IMG/VR virus record: IMGVR_UViG_3300018063_000023
Span: 1 to 42,982 of that record
DNA from: a virus
Direction: 5' to 3' (one strand)
DNA length: 42,982 nucleotides
Below the pieces are notes generated by a model, which made no database searches, was not told where the DNA came from, and saw only the letters and a list, made by a program, of their open reading frames with translations. Positions 13,306 through 22,174 of this stretch are shown piece after piece. The position numbers were made by a program, and so were the translations under genes. Every line of letters starts with the position of its first letter. The first letter of the stretch is position 1.

Positions 13306-13495
13306 TCCGTTCATCTTGGAATCCTACGAAGGCGACGCGCCTATCCTGAGCAAGACGCCCTGGAAGAGTGCTATTCGGCGTTGGCATCATGCGATCTGGG
13401 ATGACGTCTTGGAGTGCTATCACTGTTGGTGCGGTTGGGGGAGCAACAAGAATGAACTAGCCCGGCGGCATTCAACGAAATCGGAGGAGCGATGA
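13295..13495 (+). CDS. hypothetical 66-aa protein with CYHCWCG
   Basis: The ATG at 13295 overlaps the basic protein gene. The middle is aromatic (SAIRRWHHAIWDDVLECYHCWCGWG), with three Cys (C-x2-C-x-C) and nearby His that might hold a metal. The tail is basic, and the gene is ATGA-coupled to the next one. Family not recognised. Confidence 0.6.
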   Translation: MDTDPFILESYEGDAPILSKTPWKSAIRRWHHAIWDDVLECYHCWCGWGSNKNELARRHSTKSEER

Positions 13496-13764
13496 CCCAG
13501 GAGATTGGTTCACGCGTTGAGGCAGAACTGGCTGTCGAGCGGCTGTTAGACAAGTTTACAGCTTGGCTCCTCCAACAGCCGGAGGTGATTCTAGTTTGGT
13601 CCCAAGATCGAACTACCCGAAAGCGGGTGGCTGAGGCCCTTGCGGATGGTTTCACGAAGATCCCAGTCCGCGAAGGGCAGGAGTACAACAGAGACGTGAA
13701 GCGCCGGGTAGTTCGAGAGATGAATCGCCAAGAACGCGAATGGTGGCGCGGTATACGTCTGTAA
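13492..13764 (+). CDS. hypothetical 90-aa helical protein, last gene of the left arm
   Basis: ATGA-coupled, with GGAGGAGCG upstream. The product is helical throughout (EAELAVERLLDKFTAWLLQQPE; RRVVREMNRQEREWW) and strongly charged, with KRVAEALADGF in the middle. It ends 23 nt before the terminator hairpin, closing the + strand transcription unit. No known domain seen. Confidence 0.65.
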   Translation: MTQEIGSRVEAELAVERLLDKFTAWLLQQPEVILVWSQDRTTRKRVAEALADGFTKIPVREGQEYNRDVKRRVVREMNRQEREWWRGIRL

Positions 13765-13787
13765 CCATTCGATATTCTTTGCACAGC

Positions 13788-13820
13788 AAAGCCCCCGAGC
13801 CTTTTGGGCCGGGGGCTTTT
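13788..13820. terminator. strong intrinsic terminator between converging arms
   Basis: GCCCCCG (13791-13797) pairs with CGGGGGC (13810-13816), and inside it GCC pairs with GGC around TTTTG. A T4 run follows on the + strand. On the - strand the flanking AAA gives only a short U-run, so termination should be stronger for the left arm, with partial bidirectional action. Confidence 0.85.
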
Positions 13821-13845
13821 GCTTTCCCCAGGGGAGGACTGGGGA

Positions 13846-14010
13846 AGACATGATAAGACATGATAAGACTTAGTTATATTTATCTAACGGGGGGCGTTTG
13901 TACTGATCAGACGAGGTGTCGAATTAATGTCAAAATACTACATACTTTTCAAAACGTACTCGTAGTGCTTACTCGTCTGACCTGGGCAAATGCTTTAGCT
14001 ATGTCTTATC
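13846..14010. repeat. tandem repeat and nested inverted repeats in the convergent gap
   Basis: The gap 13821-14034 has no gene. A 10-bp unit AGACATGATA is repeated at 13846-13855 and 13856-13865. Outer inverted arms are GATAAGACAT (13852-13861) and ATGTCTTATC (14001-14010). Inner arms are TCAGACGAG (13907-13915) and CTCGTCTGA (13972-13980). TACTCGT occurs directly repeated at 13957 and 13970. The stretch is visibly AT-richer than its surroundings. It could be a replication origin, a protein-binding site, or a large stem at the 3' ends of both transcripts. Confidence 0.6.
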
Positions 14011-14041
14011 TGGTAAGTATTTAGTAAAATAGCCTTACCAG
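14010..14041 (-). terminator. hairpin at the end of the right-arm operon
   Basis: CTGGTAAG (14010-14017) and CTTACCAG (14034-14041) form an 8-bp stem with a 16-nt A/T-rich loop, spanning the stop codon of the last - strand gene. No long U-tract follows on the - strand, so it may protect the 3' end or assist termination rather than act as a canonical terminator. Confidence 0.4.
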
Positions 14042-14190
14042 GCTGCCAGCAAAAACGCCCCGAAGAACGATGCCAGACTGACTGCAAGGTAATCGATTTT
14101 CTTCTTCAGCGCGGCTGTAACTGCCGGAACTGCCGCAGCGACAGTAGCAACAAAGAACAACACTTCGAAACCTTGAATACCATTATCCAT
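14035..14190 (-). CDS. 51-aa two-span membrane protein, holin candidate
   Basis: The start (CAT at 14188-14190) has a perfect AGGAGGTG (complement 14196-14203). The first hydrophobic span is about residues 6-27 (GFEVLFFVATVAAAVPAVTAA), followed by a basic turn KKKID and a second span at about 34-50 (LAVSLASFFGAFLLAAW). Size, hairpin topology and position downstream of the endolysin fit a holin, although two more small membrane genes follow the endolysin as well. Confidence 0.75.
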   Translation of the reverse strand: MDNGIQGFEVLFFVATVAAAVPAVTAALKKKIDYLAVSLASFFGAFLLAAW

Positions 14191-14202
14191 AATTTCACCT
14201 CC

Positions 14203-14418
14203 TTACTCGTGAACGAAGAGGAAGTGGATGATCAGCCAGACGAGGAACCCCGCCACGAGGTACCACATTGGAGATGTCCATGTTCCTGCGATCTTGCGGA
14301 TGAAGTACGTAAGCGGCTGGTTGGCATCGGCTTTGTTCGCCAGGCCGATGACCTCCCAGAGGACGAACAGCATCGTGATGACGATCCATCCGATGGTATG
14401 CCAGTTGTGTAGCTTCAT
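14203..14418 (-). CDS. 71-aa two-span membrane protein, lysis cassette
   Basis: Two hydrophobic spans: about 8-27 (TIGWIVITMLFVLWEVIGLA) and 49-69 (SPMWYLVAGFLVWLIIHFLF), separated by a polar loop. This layout is common in small membrane proteins next to actinophage endolysins, annotated as holin or unknown membrane protein. The start overlaps the upstream stop (TAATG). Which of the three membrane genes is the holin cannot be decided from sequence. Confidence 0.75.
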   Translation of the reverse strand: MKLHNWHTIGWIVITMLFVLWEVIGLANKADANQPLTYFIRKIAGTWTSPMWYLVAGFLVWLIIHFLFVHE

Positions 14419-14783
14419 TATGCATTGCCTGTCGTAATTACTCGTGCGAGGTAGCCGAGAAGGGCGCCTACAACTGCCGCGCCACCTGCGTAATACGCCA
14501 TGCGCTTTTCCAGCACACCGATCGCCGTGGAGAGCACATCGACTCTCGCGTCGAATAGCTCACGGGTGACCCCGCGGTTAGTTTGGTCCACCAGGGCTGA
14601 GCGGAATTCATTCATGGCGTCTAGGCGCTTGTCCTGGGCGACACTTGCTATGCGGATACCCTCCGCGAGTTGTCTGTGCTCTCTAGCGTGGTCTTGAAAC
14701 ACTCGCTCGAAGTAGTCGCGCAGACTTACGAAGCGTCCATCAGAGCCGTGATAGTTGCCATTTGCGTCAGAGTCTTTGTTCAT
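14418..14783 (-). CDS. 121-aa coiled-coil protein with C-terminal membrane anchor
   Basis: Directly follows the endolysin and is coupled to it by overlap at 14783. The N-terminal region is helical and polar (SLRDYFERVFQDHAREHRQ), then a second helical stretch (FDARVDVLSTAIGVLEKRM). One C-terminal span at about 95-115 (YYAGGAAVVGALLGYLARVI) follows. The single C-terminal anchor with cytoplasmic coiled coil resembles holin-like accessory proteins of actinophages. Function inferred from location only. Confidence 0.7.
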   Translation of the reverse strand: MNKDSDANGNYHGSDGRFVSLRDYFERVFQDHAREHRQLAEGIRIASVAQDKRLDAMNEFRSALVDQTNRGVTRELFDARVDVLSTAIGVLEKRMAYYAGGAAVVGALLGYLARVITTGNA

Positions 14784-15421
14784 TATGCCACCGGAGTATC
14801 TTGTCCGTGGACGTGCGGGTGTTGCGCTAGTCCCACGTGAAAGTGCTCCTCAGCCTTGGGGCGCGAGGTTGCTACCTTGGCGGCGTTGAAACCCCTTTTC
14901 TTGTGCTTGGTCCAGAAGTCCTTAAAGGCGATACCGGCAAGCTGCGCATCCCAGCCCTCCTCGTATTCATCTAGGTTCATGTCTACTTCCTCCGCGTAGC
15001 CACCTTGGTACGTGATGTGCCACGATTCACTCGGTATGTCAAATTTGAATCCAAATCTCTCCGCGTTGTGGTGCGCCCAAGCAATATCACTGTCTTGACT
15101 CCAACTCAAGTCAAATGCCACAGCCCAACCGTGGTTGCTGGTGCCGGGGTAAGCTGCCAGGTTTCCCCCGTTTTGGTAGTCGATCCACTTCTCCCACTGC
15201 TTTGACAGCGTACGATAACTGTACTTGACCCAGATATGAATGCCCTGAGCCTTAGCTTCCGCGAGGAAGTCTGACATTGCCAAGGCTGCGTCAGGATGGG
15301 CGATAGCAGGACCTTGCAAGTCAATATCATACTGCTGGGGATATACCTCAGCCAGGAGGTCACGGGGAATGTCACCATTGTTGACACTCGCGCGCCACTG
15401 CGTCTTGTTGTAGTACGCCAT
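14783..15421 (-). CDS. endolysin, M15/VanY-type L-Ala-D-Glu or D-Ala-D-Ala peptidase
   Basis: 212 aa. The peptidase M15 signature is S95-N-H97-GWAVAF-D104, with a later E132-x2-H135 (SESWHI). H97, D104 and H135 are the zinc ligands, and KYSYRTLSKQ earlier is the usual substrate-side Arg region. It should cut peptide stems or cross-links of peptidoglycan. The C-terminal ~75 residues lack a recognisable wall-binding domain but contain several His (HFHVGLAQHPHVHG). It lacks a signal peptide, so release depends on a holin among the following genes. Confidence 0.9.
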   Translation of the reverse strand: MAYYNKTQWRASVNNGDIPRDLLAEVYPQQYDIDLQGPAIAHPDAALAMSDFLAEAKAQGIHIWVKYSYRTLSKQWEKWIDYQNGGNLAAYPGTSNHGWAVAFDLSWSQDSDIAWAHHNAERFGFKFDIPSESWHITYQGGYAEEVDMNLDEYEEGWDAQLAGIAFKDFWTKHKKRGFNAAKVATSRPKAEEHFHVGLAQHPHVHGQDTPVA

Positions 15422-18400
15422 TACGCACCTCCCGCCGGGATACCGGCCGCTGCGAGTACATTGTTAGTTGCCCCATACATTGCGTTGAGGTCTTCTGTCG
15501 TTGGCAGCGGGTATCCCAGCTGCTTGAGGTAGTCCATCGTCGGCAACACCGTTCCGTAATAGAAGTTCAGCTCTTCGGACATGAACTCTGCCTCACCGTA
15601 AGTCCTAAAAGAGACACCAGATGCAGCCGATATCAAGGCCGAGCCTCGAAGCTTGGTCCGCTTCGGGTCTTCATATAGCCAGTCTCGGAATCGTCCGACA
15701 ATCGGAATCACGCCCAACGTGTTCTGAAGTTTGTCGTCGATGTAATACCCGCCGTCCTCTCCTGTCTGTCCGATCCCGATTCCGGACAGCAATTTACCGA
15801 CAAACGGAATGTTATCAATCCAGGCAACCTTGACCGGCGCGCCCTCAATCGGCTTCCCGGTGAAGAAGCTCTTCTCAGTCACGTAGCTCTCAAGGAAAGG
15901 CCGGGCGAGGGGCAGGATGCTTGAGAACAATTCTCCCGCGCCTTGGTACAAGTCATTCATCGGCAGGTCGGCAGCGACAAGGTTGATCGCGTCTTCAGTA
16001 CTACCCAGTGTCGGGATCGAAAAGCCTTCCTGTGCCCACTCCGGCAATTTGCTCCTCACATCCTCCTGGTCGATCCCGGTCGCCGTGTAGAAGGCATCCT
16101 TAGCGTGCAGGACACCCATCAACTTGCCGGGATTCTCGAACAGAGTGTGGATCTGGAGGGGCGTGTTAGTTCGCATCCACTTATAGAAGGGAACGACATC
16201 GCGGATCGCACCGTATTCCCAGTCAGACAGGTCCCCATAATCACCGTGGCGCATCATTGTGAACGTGTGGGCGCCCATCATGTCGCCGTCGGTCTGCTTG
16301 AGCCCCTGAAGGAAGGCCGCCCCGCGAAGCATATTCTCAGTAAGCTCGCCGGTTCCGCGTAGTTTCTTGGCGATGATTCGACCAGGCTTACCGGCCTTAA
16401 CATTCTTGCGGAACGCGGTATCGACGATCGTCCAGGGAGAGTCAGCAGGCTTTGCCATCTCCTTGTCTAGTAGCTCAGAACCGATTCTGGCCGCGCCGAA
16501 CGTCTGGCTGTTACCGGCATTGATCCCGTTGTTGGTAAGCAAGACGGCGAGGTCGGCGTAAGTCGGATCGAGCCCAAAGTAGTAATCCCCCAGACCGTGC
16601 TTGTTGATAAACTCTCTGGGGAGCTTGGTACTTGACCATTTTGGTTTTGCAGCACCAGTCTCCACCTCCCGGCGGGCACGCATAGCCCTGCCGATCTCTA
16701 CATAGTCTTCGATTTGAACTCCACCAAGCCAGTTATTGAACCAGCCGCCCATCATGTTACGGATGTGGAAGCCGGGCCATGCCCACGTCGCCCATTCCTT
16801 CCACCAAGAAAGGTAGCGGCGCCAGACTTTCTGGAATTCATTCAAACTCTTGAAGCCCCTGGCAGCATAGTTGAATTCGTCCGCCATAGTCGCGGGCATG
16901 TAGACATCCTCAAGTCCCGGGACCATGACCTTGCCCATACCGACGTGTTCGGGATCTCCAATTCGCAAAGCGACCTTGGGATCAGCAACCCTGGCCTGCG
17001 CGGAGAACTGGATTCTATTCCACTCCTCCGCCGCCTCCTTCATTGCATTAGTTTGCCAATCGGCTTTTTGTCTTAGCCGATCCAATTCAGCTTCGCGTCC
17101 TTGAAGTTGCTTGACCAACCCCGGGCGAAGGTTTTCTGGCGTGGCGGCAGCCTTTCGGGCCGAGGCGATATCCTCCGGCAAGCCCCTATGCTCTTGAAGC
17201 CACTGCACTGTATTAACTTCGCGGTCGATCGCACTCTGAATTCGCTCGTTCAGACCTGCGAGCGTGGTCTCAATTCGACGCATATCCTTTTGGGCAACCT
17301 TGGCAACCTTGGTCTGGTGCCTGGCCATCTTCTGAGCTAGCTGCCAGAATTTCTCGGACTGCTGAGAAAGCCATTTGCCGCTGTTCATATACGCAGCGGA
17401 GGGAGCCGCCTCATACCGCGGGCCGAGGAATCTGGAAGTAAACGGAGAGCGGGACAAGCCCATCTGTTGCAACCTTCTAGTCTGCCTACCGAGGTAGATG
17501 TTGCCCACATCGTTAGCCATGCCGTCAACGTAGGCGGCTAGGTTAGCGGGCACGTCCACATCCAACATCCGCATATCATCAGGGACTTCTAGATCCATCT
17601 CACGCAGCATCTTGCGAATATGATTGTCAGCCTCCCCAAAGTTCATGTCCTTTGTCTGGCGCTCAAAATGAGCATCCCAGTCGCGGGGGGCTCGGCGCTC
17701 AATCGTACCCGGCTTACCCTCTAATAGTTCGTGAACTTCTGAGGTCATCCTGCGGTGGAAGTAGCCCTGCTCGGGGCCGTAAATAGGGGCGTCATTCGTC
17801 AGCTCCCAGATCGGGGCTCTGTCGCCCGTTTGTAGCCCCTTCTCAAAGACTACCACGCGCTGCTTGCCGTCCTTGACATGAATAACGCCATCGTGGCCCG
17901 CTTCTTCTAAGAACTGAGTCTTCAGACGGGCGGCAATCTCGTCTTGCGACTCCAGTGCAATTCGCGCCATCTCCCGAGTCATGCCTTCAGGGGCGAGTCC
18001 TAGGTCTTTTAGCATTTCCTGGACTTGCTCATCCATTTCGTCGAACTTGGGATTATCGAGGATCGCGCGAATCTGCGGATCCCACTTCTCGTTGAACATT
18101 TCCATTGTCTTGGCGACGTACTCGTCAGCCTGCTCTGCAATATCCATCCCGCCTGCCGTAGTCGTATCGACCGGGCGCTTGCCACGTTTGATCATAGCCG
18201 CGGCATCTTCATTGATCACAACGGGATTTTTCAAGGCGGCAACAGCTTGCTTACGTGGGTAAGCATTGGAACCCTTATTGATGATCTCGCGTGCCTGTGG
18301 GTCTTCCCGCAAGTCTTTGATCAGCTTGTCTATCCCCTCGGAGTTGTATTGGGATTCTTCCTGAGTAAAGACCTTTCCTACTATGTCCCTAAAGCGCGGA

Positions 18401-21400
18401 TCGCTCTCCGGGATCTTCCCGAGCGAGCGGCCGATGAACTCATCCATCGCAGCCATCTCGGCATCCAATGCTCCAGGACCCATGATCTCCAGGTAGTCTG
18501 ATGGCAAAACCTTGTTCCAGCCACCGTCAAGCGGGTCGCCGAACAGCTCGGTCGCGAGGTCCTCCTTCTGCCCGGGATCCATTTCCGGGGAGCGCTTCAT
18601 GAACTCGTCGAAGTCCGGATCGCCCTCGAACCGCGAGCGGTGCCAGGCGTCGATTGAGCCCAGCTTCTCTTGCCAATACGCGATGTCCGTCGCCTCGTCC
18701 AACTCGCCGATCTGCTTATTTCCGAGGATCTGCCCCCACTTCGGGTCCACCGCCTCAGACTGGGCAAAGTTGTCGATGAGGTCGAGATGCTCCTCCGGCA
18801 CACCGAAGCCCGCCACCAGGGTACGGATGTTGGCGGATGGCTCGATGTCAGGACGCTCAACAAAGTCGCCGACATGCATCTTTTTGATCTCGTCGCCAAC
18901 GCCGAGCGCCTTCGAAACTCGGGGGAGTGGTGTCAGTTCTGCATCAACCTGGTTGATGAATCCCTGGGCATCGTCAACCCAAGCAGGTTCGGGAATCCAC
19001 TCCACGTCGTACTCGACACTGGGATCAAGAGCTTCAACTCGATGGTGCCCATCGAAGATGAAGTACTGGCCGTCCTCGGGGTCGTACGCCAAGCGGATTG
19101 GGCGCTTCTGGCCCTCTTCAGTCAGCTTCTTGGCGAACTCTTCCTTGCTGCCGTGGCTCTTGCGCCATTCGATCCCATCGTACTTAACCTTGGGGTCGTA
19201 TGCTTCTCGAAGTTGGGCGCCAGTCATTCTATCCGGCATGTTGTATCTTGGATCTTTTTTAGCTACGAGATCTAACTGCTTCTGGATCGCAGCAAACGCT
19301 TCCTCGCCTTGGGTTGCCGCGTCAGTGATATCGTCAAGCTCTCGAACGTCGTCTAACTCGATGCCATCGAGCATCTTCTGGGTCTCATCTTCTATATTCT
19401 TTAGGAAGGCGTCCGCCTTGGCGCCCTGATCTTTGGCGGCGGGCTTGGAGGCGTCCATGACCCAGTTAAACGTCTTGTCGAAGTCGGGGGGCTCGACGAG
19501 ATTGGGACTCCGCTTAGCCAAAGAGCGCCAAAGCTCTTGGGCGTCCCCGGATAGAGTTACATCAGACATCAAGACGCCGCCGCGCTTTTCAGCCTCGTCG
19601 GCTAACCTGTGATACATCTTCTTGCCGAGGCCGCGACCCCGCAGTTCTTCGGGGAGACCGACCCCCTGGATCACGATATTGCCCGATTCGTCGATCTCAG
19701 CGTCCAGTCCGGCCCTGCCGCTCGCGGCGTTATCGTAACCTTCGAAGTCGATCCTTACGCTGTTGCCCTCAATGTCTATTTCGATCGGGGGAAGCTCCGG
19801 GGACTCAGGAGAAGGCCGTTCCGGTCCACCTCTTGGCCCCTCTGGTCCCTCTGGGGCTCCCTTAGTACCAGGAGCTTCCGGCTGGACCGGCGGGGCAAAT
19901 TCATCAATCTCTTCCAGGTCGTACCCGCGCCCGAACGGAGTGTCTACTACATCTTCCAGCTCGAAACCAGGACCCACGCCCTCCCGGCGGGTGGCCCGCT
20001 GCACATAAGTCTTCCCGTGCTGTAAAACGTGCCCGGTCTCCACGACCTGCCTGTTGGCAGGGTGAATCACCGGCTCCGCCCCGGCGCGAATAGTGCTGTT
20101 GGCCGTGTGGCCTCCGAACTCGTTATGGATCTTTACGGTCTGTTTAGCCGCAAGGCGGTAAATCCGAGCCGCTAAGCCGATCTCTGGCGACTCCTTCATC
20201 AGAAGCTCGACTTGCTTCGCGTGCGAGAGTCTAATCTCATTGGTCTTCAACATCTGCTCTATCACATCGTCGGGCAATTTGTTCCTCTGGATGATCCCGG
20301 TGCGTTCGCTGTACCAACGTTCCGCGCCCATTTGTTGCGCTCGATAATCTGGGAACGACTCCAAGGCGCGAATCACGATCGTCGGATCATCTGGATACTT
20401 TTCCCTGACTAGCCGGTCGAGTTGGTGAAGCGTCCTCTGAGTCTCCGGCACAGACATGCGGCCAGTACCGCGTTTGGATACGTCACCAACAGCGTCTAGC
20501 TTCAAGCCGGAATTAGCAAGGTCTTCCAAGGGCTTGGGATCGTCTAAGTCCACGTCGTTTGCAAGTTCGAGCGCTTCCCTTTGAAGGGTTGCTTTGATAG
20601 ACCGAACCGTCTTCCGCGCGTCAGCAGACAGTGCGGTACCGAGCCCGCCCCCGCGCACGAGAGCAAACGAGCCTAAGTTACGGGTGATCCCACCAATCTG
20701 CCACGAGGCACTAGCAAACGCAGTTCCCAGCCTACCTCCCGGTCCACCAAAGTGCTGTGCCACTTGCGGAACTGCCTGCTTCAGCCCGTTCCACCCACCT
20801 GTCGTAGCGGCTTCGAGAGCTTGGCGGGCAAGAAAGGGGTCAAGCGTCTTACGTTCCACAGCTCTCATGATTCTATATTGCCCGCTCAGGCCGCTCATGA
20901 AGCGCCTGGCGATGCTCATATCCATCTTGGCCGTGCCCCATATAGCGGGAGTAATAATCCTGATACCGGGCAGGCTGAATCGAACCCCCCCAAGAAGTGA
21001 GGCTGCATAACGTCCTTGCATGTATTCCGCCCGGGTCCCGAACTTTCCTACGATCTTTTGAGCTTGAAGAATCTTAGTCATCTCGTCTATCGGGATACCG
21101 AATTGCTCGGCCATCTTTGGCCCGAGCCGGTTAAGCCCAAATTTACCGATGACCTTGTGCGCCTCGTCCGCAACTTTCAAAGCGTGAAGAGCAACGGCTT
21201 TATCAGCCCCGTGCAAGGCCATGCCTAGCGGCCCTCCGATAAAGTCTTGGTGAACGACGGACAAATCGTCTGCTAAAGCACCCCACTTCCCCGACCGGCC
21301 CATTCGCGGGTCTGTAATCGTCTTCCACCAGTGTTCAAATGCCTTGGCCCTTACTTGATCCCAGGGAGCATCGTCGGCAAGGTTAAGGGCTTTCTTGCCT

Positions 21401-22161
21401 AAAGTAGATGCAATATTGTCCAGAGTGGACAAGCCTTCCCCATACATCACAGCCTTGGCAGCGGTCATCGAGCCGAACCTCGTAGCTCCAATCCGGCCGA
21501 CTGATCCCAGACCGGCAGTCATATACGTCAGCGGGTCTACGGCAACATCCAAGCCAAATGACGTAACCCCCCGCCCGATTTTGGACAGGAGGTCATCGCC
21601 CTGCATGATATTCATTTGTTCGAGCCAGTCGCCCATCGTGGCGTCGGAATGCCCGCTAAGGGCATCACCCACGTTCTTCCAGATGCTCTCGTCTCCATCA
21701 GTCAGGATCTCGGGAATGATTCTTCCCGGCCTGGTGATGATTTCCAGCGCCTTCCCCAGCGGCGAAGACGCAACCGTCTGCAAGATACGACCAAAGAAAC
21801 CCGGACTATCGGGCTCTTCCCCGCGTTGAACAGACAACTGCTCTGCAAGCTCTGGATTTACCTGGGCGATTCTTGCGAGCGCGCGATCCGTTTGCTGATT
21901 AGCCCCGAGAAGAGTCTCGGCGGGGTCGGCGTTGCCCGATCCGCCAAGAGCAGTGGTCATTCTAGTTAACCAGTCATCCCCCGCAGCAACTATTCCTGGT
22001 GTCTGAATCTGAAGCTGTTGCGGGAGAAACGCTGACAGAGAAGACTGTGCGTCTAACGGGCCGAGTCCGAACGTGTTCGGGTCCGGCGCCGGTAGGGGCA
22101 TTCCTTGGGGAGTGGGCAGACCGGCAGGTACCGGTAGCATCCGCTCTAGAGGTGTTGACAA
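15421..22161 (-). CDS. giant internal virion / polyvalent ejection protein, 2246 aa
   Basis: The largest gene here. The N-terminal ~750 residues are mainly helical with no clear enzyme motif. A Pro/Glu/Gly linker (755-792) leads to a GNAT-like segment (about 792-885) with LPEELRGRGLGKKMYHRL, the acetyl-CoA-binding motif. At about 1015-1060, YFIFDGHHRVEAL is the ParB/sulfiredoxin-type DGHHR motif. At about 1385-1445, EEAGHDGVIH and RVVVFEKG resemble the end of phage ADP-ribosyltransferase-like domains (tentative). Coiled coil follows at 1600-1720, then WPGFHIRNMMGGWFNNWLGG (1795-1814), seen in other giant podovirus proteins. As last of three virion genes before lysis it matches T7 gp16-like ejection proteins. 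Confidence 0.85.
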   Translation of the reverse strand: MSTPLERMLPVPAGLPTPQGMPLPAPDPNTFGLGPLDAQSSLSAFLPQQLQIQTPGIVAAGDDWLTRMTTALGGSGNADPAETLLGANQQTDRALARIAQVNPELAEQLSVQRGEEPDSPGFFGRILQTVASSPLGKALEIITRPGRIIPEILTDGDESIWKNVGDALSGHSDATMGDWLEQMNIMQGDDLLSKIGRGVTSFGLDVAVDPLTYMTAGLGSVGRIGATRFGSMTAAKAVMYGEGLSTLDNIASTLGKKALNLADDAPWDQVRAKAFEHWWKTITDPRMGRSGKWGALADDLSVVHQDFIGGPLGMALHGADKAVALHALKVADEAHKVIGKFGLNRLGPKMAEQFGIPIDEMTKILQAQKIVGKFGTRAEYMQGRYAASLLGGVRFSLPGIRIITPAIWGTAKMDMSIARRFMSGLSGQYRIMRAVERKTLDPFLARQALEAATTGGWNGLKQAVPQVAQHFGGPGGRLGTAFASASWQIGGITRNLGSFALVRGGGLGTALSADARKTVRSIKATLQREALELANDVDLDDPKPLEDLANSGLKLDAVGDVSKRGTGRMSVPETQRTLHQLDRLVREKYPDDPTIVIRALESFPDYRAQQMGAERWYSERTGIIQRNKLPDDVIEQMLKTNEIRLSHAKQVELLMKESPEIGLAARIYRLAAKQTVKIHNEFGGHTANSTIRAGAEPVIHPANRQVVETGHVLQHGKTYVQRATRREGVGPGFELEDVVDTPFGRGYDLEEIDEFAPPVQPEAPGTKGAPEGPEGPRGGPERPSPESPELPPIEIDIEGNSVRIDFEGYDNAASGRAGLDAEIDESGNIVIQGVGLPEELRGRGLGKKMYHRLADEAEKRGGVLMSDVTLSGDAQELWRSLAKRSPNLVEPPDFDKTFNWVMDASKPAAKDQGAKADAFLKNIEDETQKMLDGIELDDVRELDDITDAATQGEEAFAAIQKQLDLVAKKDPRYNMPDRMTGAQLREAYDPKVKYDGIEWRKSHGSKEEFAKKLTEEGQKRPIRLAYDPEDGQYFIFDGHHRVEALDPSVEYDVEWIPEPAWVDDAQGFINQVDAELTPLPRVSKALGVGDEIKKMHVGDFVERPDIEPSANIRTLVAGFGVPEEHLDLIDNFAQSEAVDPKWGQILGNKQIGELDEATDIAYWQEKLGSIDAWHRSRFEGDPDFDEFMKRSPEMDPGQKEDLATELFGDPLDGGWNKVLPSDYLEIMGPGALDAEMAAMDEFIGRSLGKIPESDPRFRDIVGKVFTQEESQYNSEGIDKLIKDLREDPQAREIINKGSNAYPRKQAVAALKNPVVINEDAAAMIKRGKRPVDTTTAGGMDIAEQADEYVAKTMEMFNEKWDPQIRAILDNPKFDEMDEQVQEMLKDLGLAPEGMTREMARIALESQDEIAARLKTQFLEEAGHDGVIHVKDGKQRVVVFEKGLQTGDRAPIWELTNDAPIYGPEQGYFHRRMTSEVHELLEGKPGTIERRAPRDWDAHFERQTKDMNFGEADNHIRKMLREMDLEVPDDMRMLDVDVPANLAAYVDGMANDVGNIYLGRQTRRLQQMGLSRSPFTSRFLGPRYEAAPSAAYMNSGKWLSQQSEKFWQLAQKMARHQTKVAKVAQKDMRRIETTLAGLNERIQSAIDREVNTVQWLQEHRGLPEDIASARKAAATPENLRPGLVKQLQGREAELDRLRQKADWQTNAMKEAAEEWNRIQFSAQARVADPKVALRIGDPEHVGMGKVMVPGLEDVYMPATMADEFNYAARGFKSLNEFQKVWRRYLSWWKEWATWAWPGFHIRNMMGGWFNNWLGGVQIEDYVEIGRAMRARREVETGAAKPKWSSTKLPREFINKHGLGDYYFGLDPTYADLAVLLTNNGINAGNSQTFGAARIGSELLDKEMAKPADSPWTIVDTAFRKNVKAGKPGRIIAKKLRGTGELTENMLRGAAFLQGLKQTDGDMMGAHTFTMMRHGDYGDLSDWEYGAIRDVVPFYKWMRTNTPLQIHTLFENPGKLMGVLHAKDAFYTATGIDQEDVRSKLPEWAQEGFSIPTLGSTEDAINLVAADLPMNDLYQGAGELFSSILPLARPFLESYVTEKSFFTGKPIEGAPVKVAWIDNIPFVGKLLSGIGIGQTGEDGGYYIDDKLQNTLGVIPIVGRFRDWLYEDPKRTKLRGSALISAASGVSFRTYGEAEFMSEELNFYYGTVLPTMDYLKQLGYPLPTTEDLNAMYGATNNVLAAAGIPAGGA

Positions 22162-22174
22162 GTTACTTCTCCCA

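Noticed and set aside
18512-19429. 305-codon + strand open frame inside the giant protein gene
   Set aside because: Ser-rich antisense product; the opposite strand has recognisable GNAT-like and ParB-like motifs.
15421-22161. Tape measure protein of a long-tailed phage
   Set aside because: No tail tube, tail assembly chaperones or baseplate genes; adaptor, beta-propeller nozzle and Ala-rich internal proteins point to a short tail.
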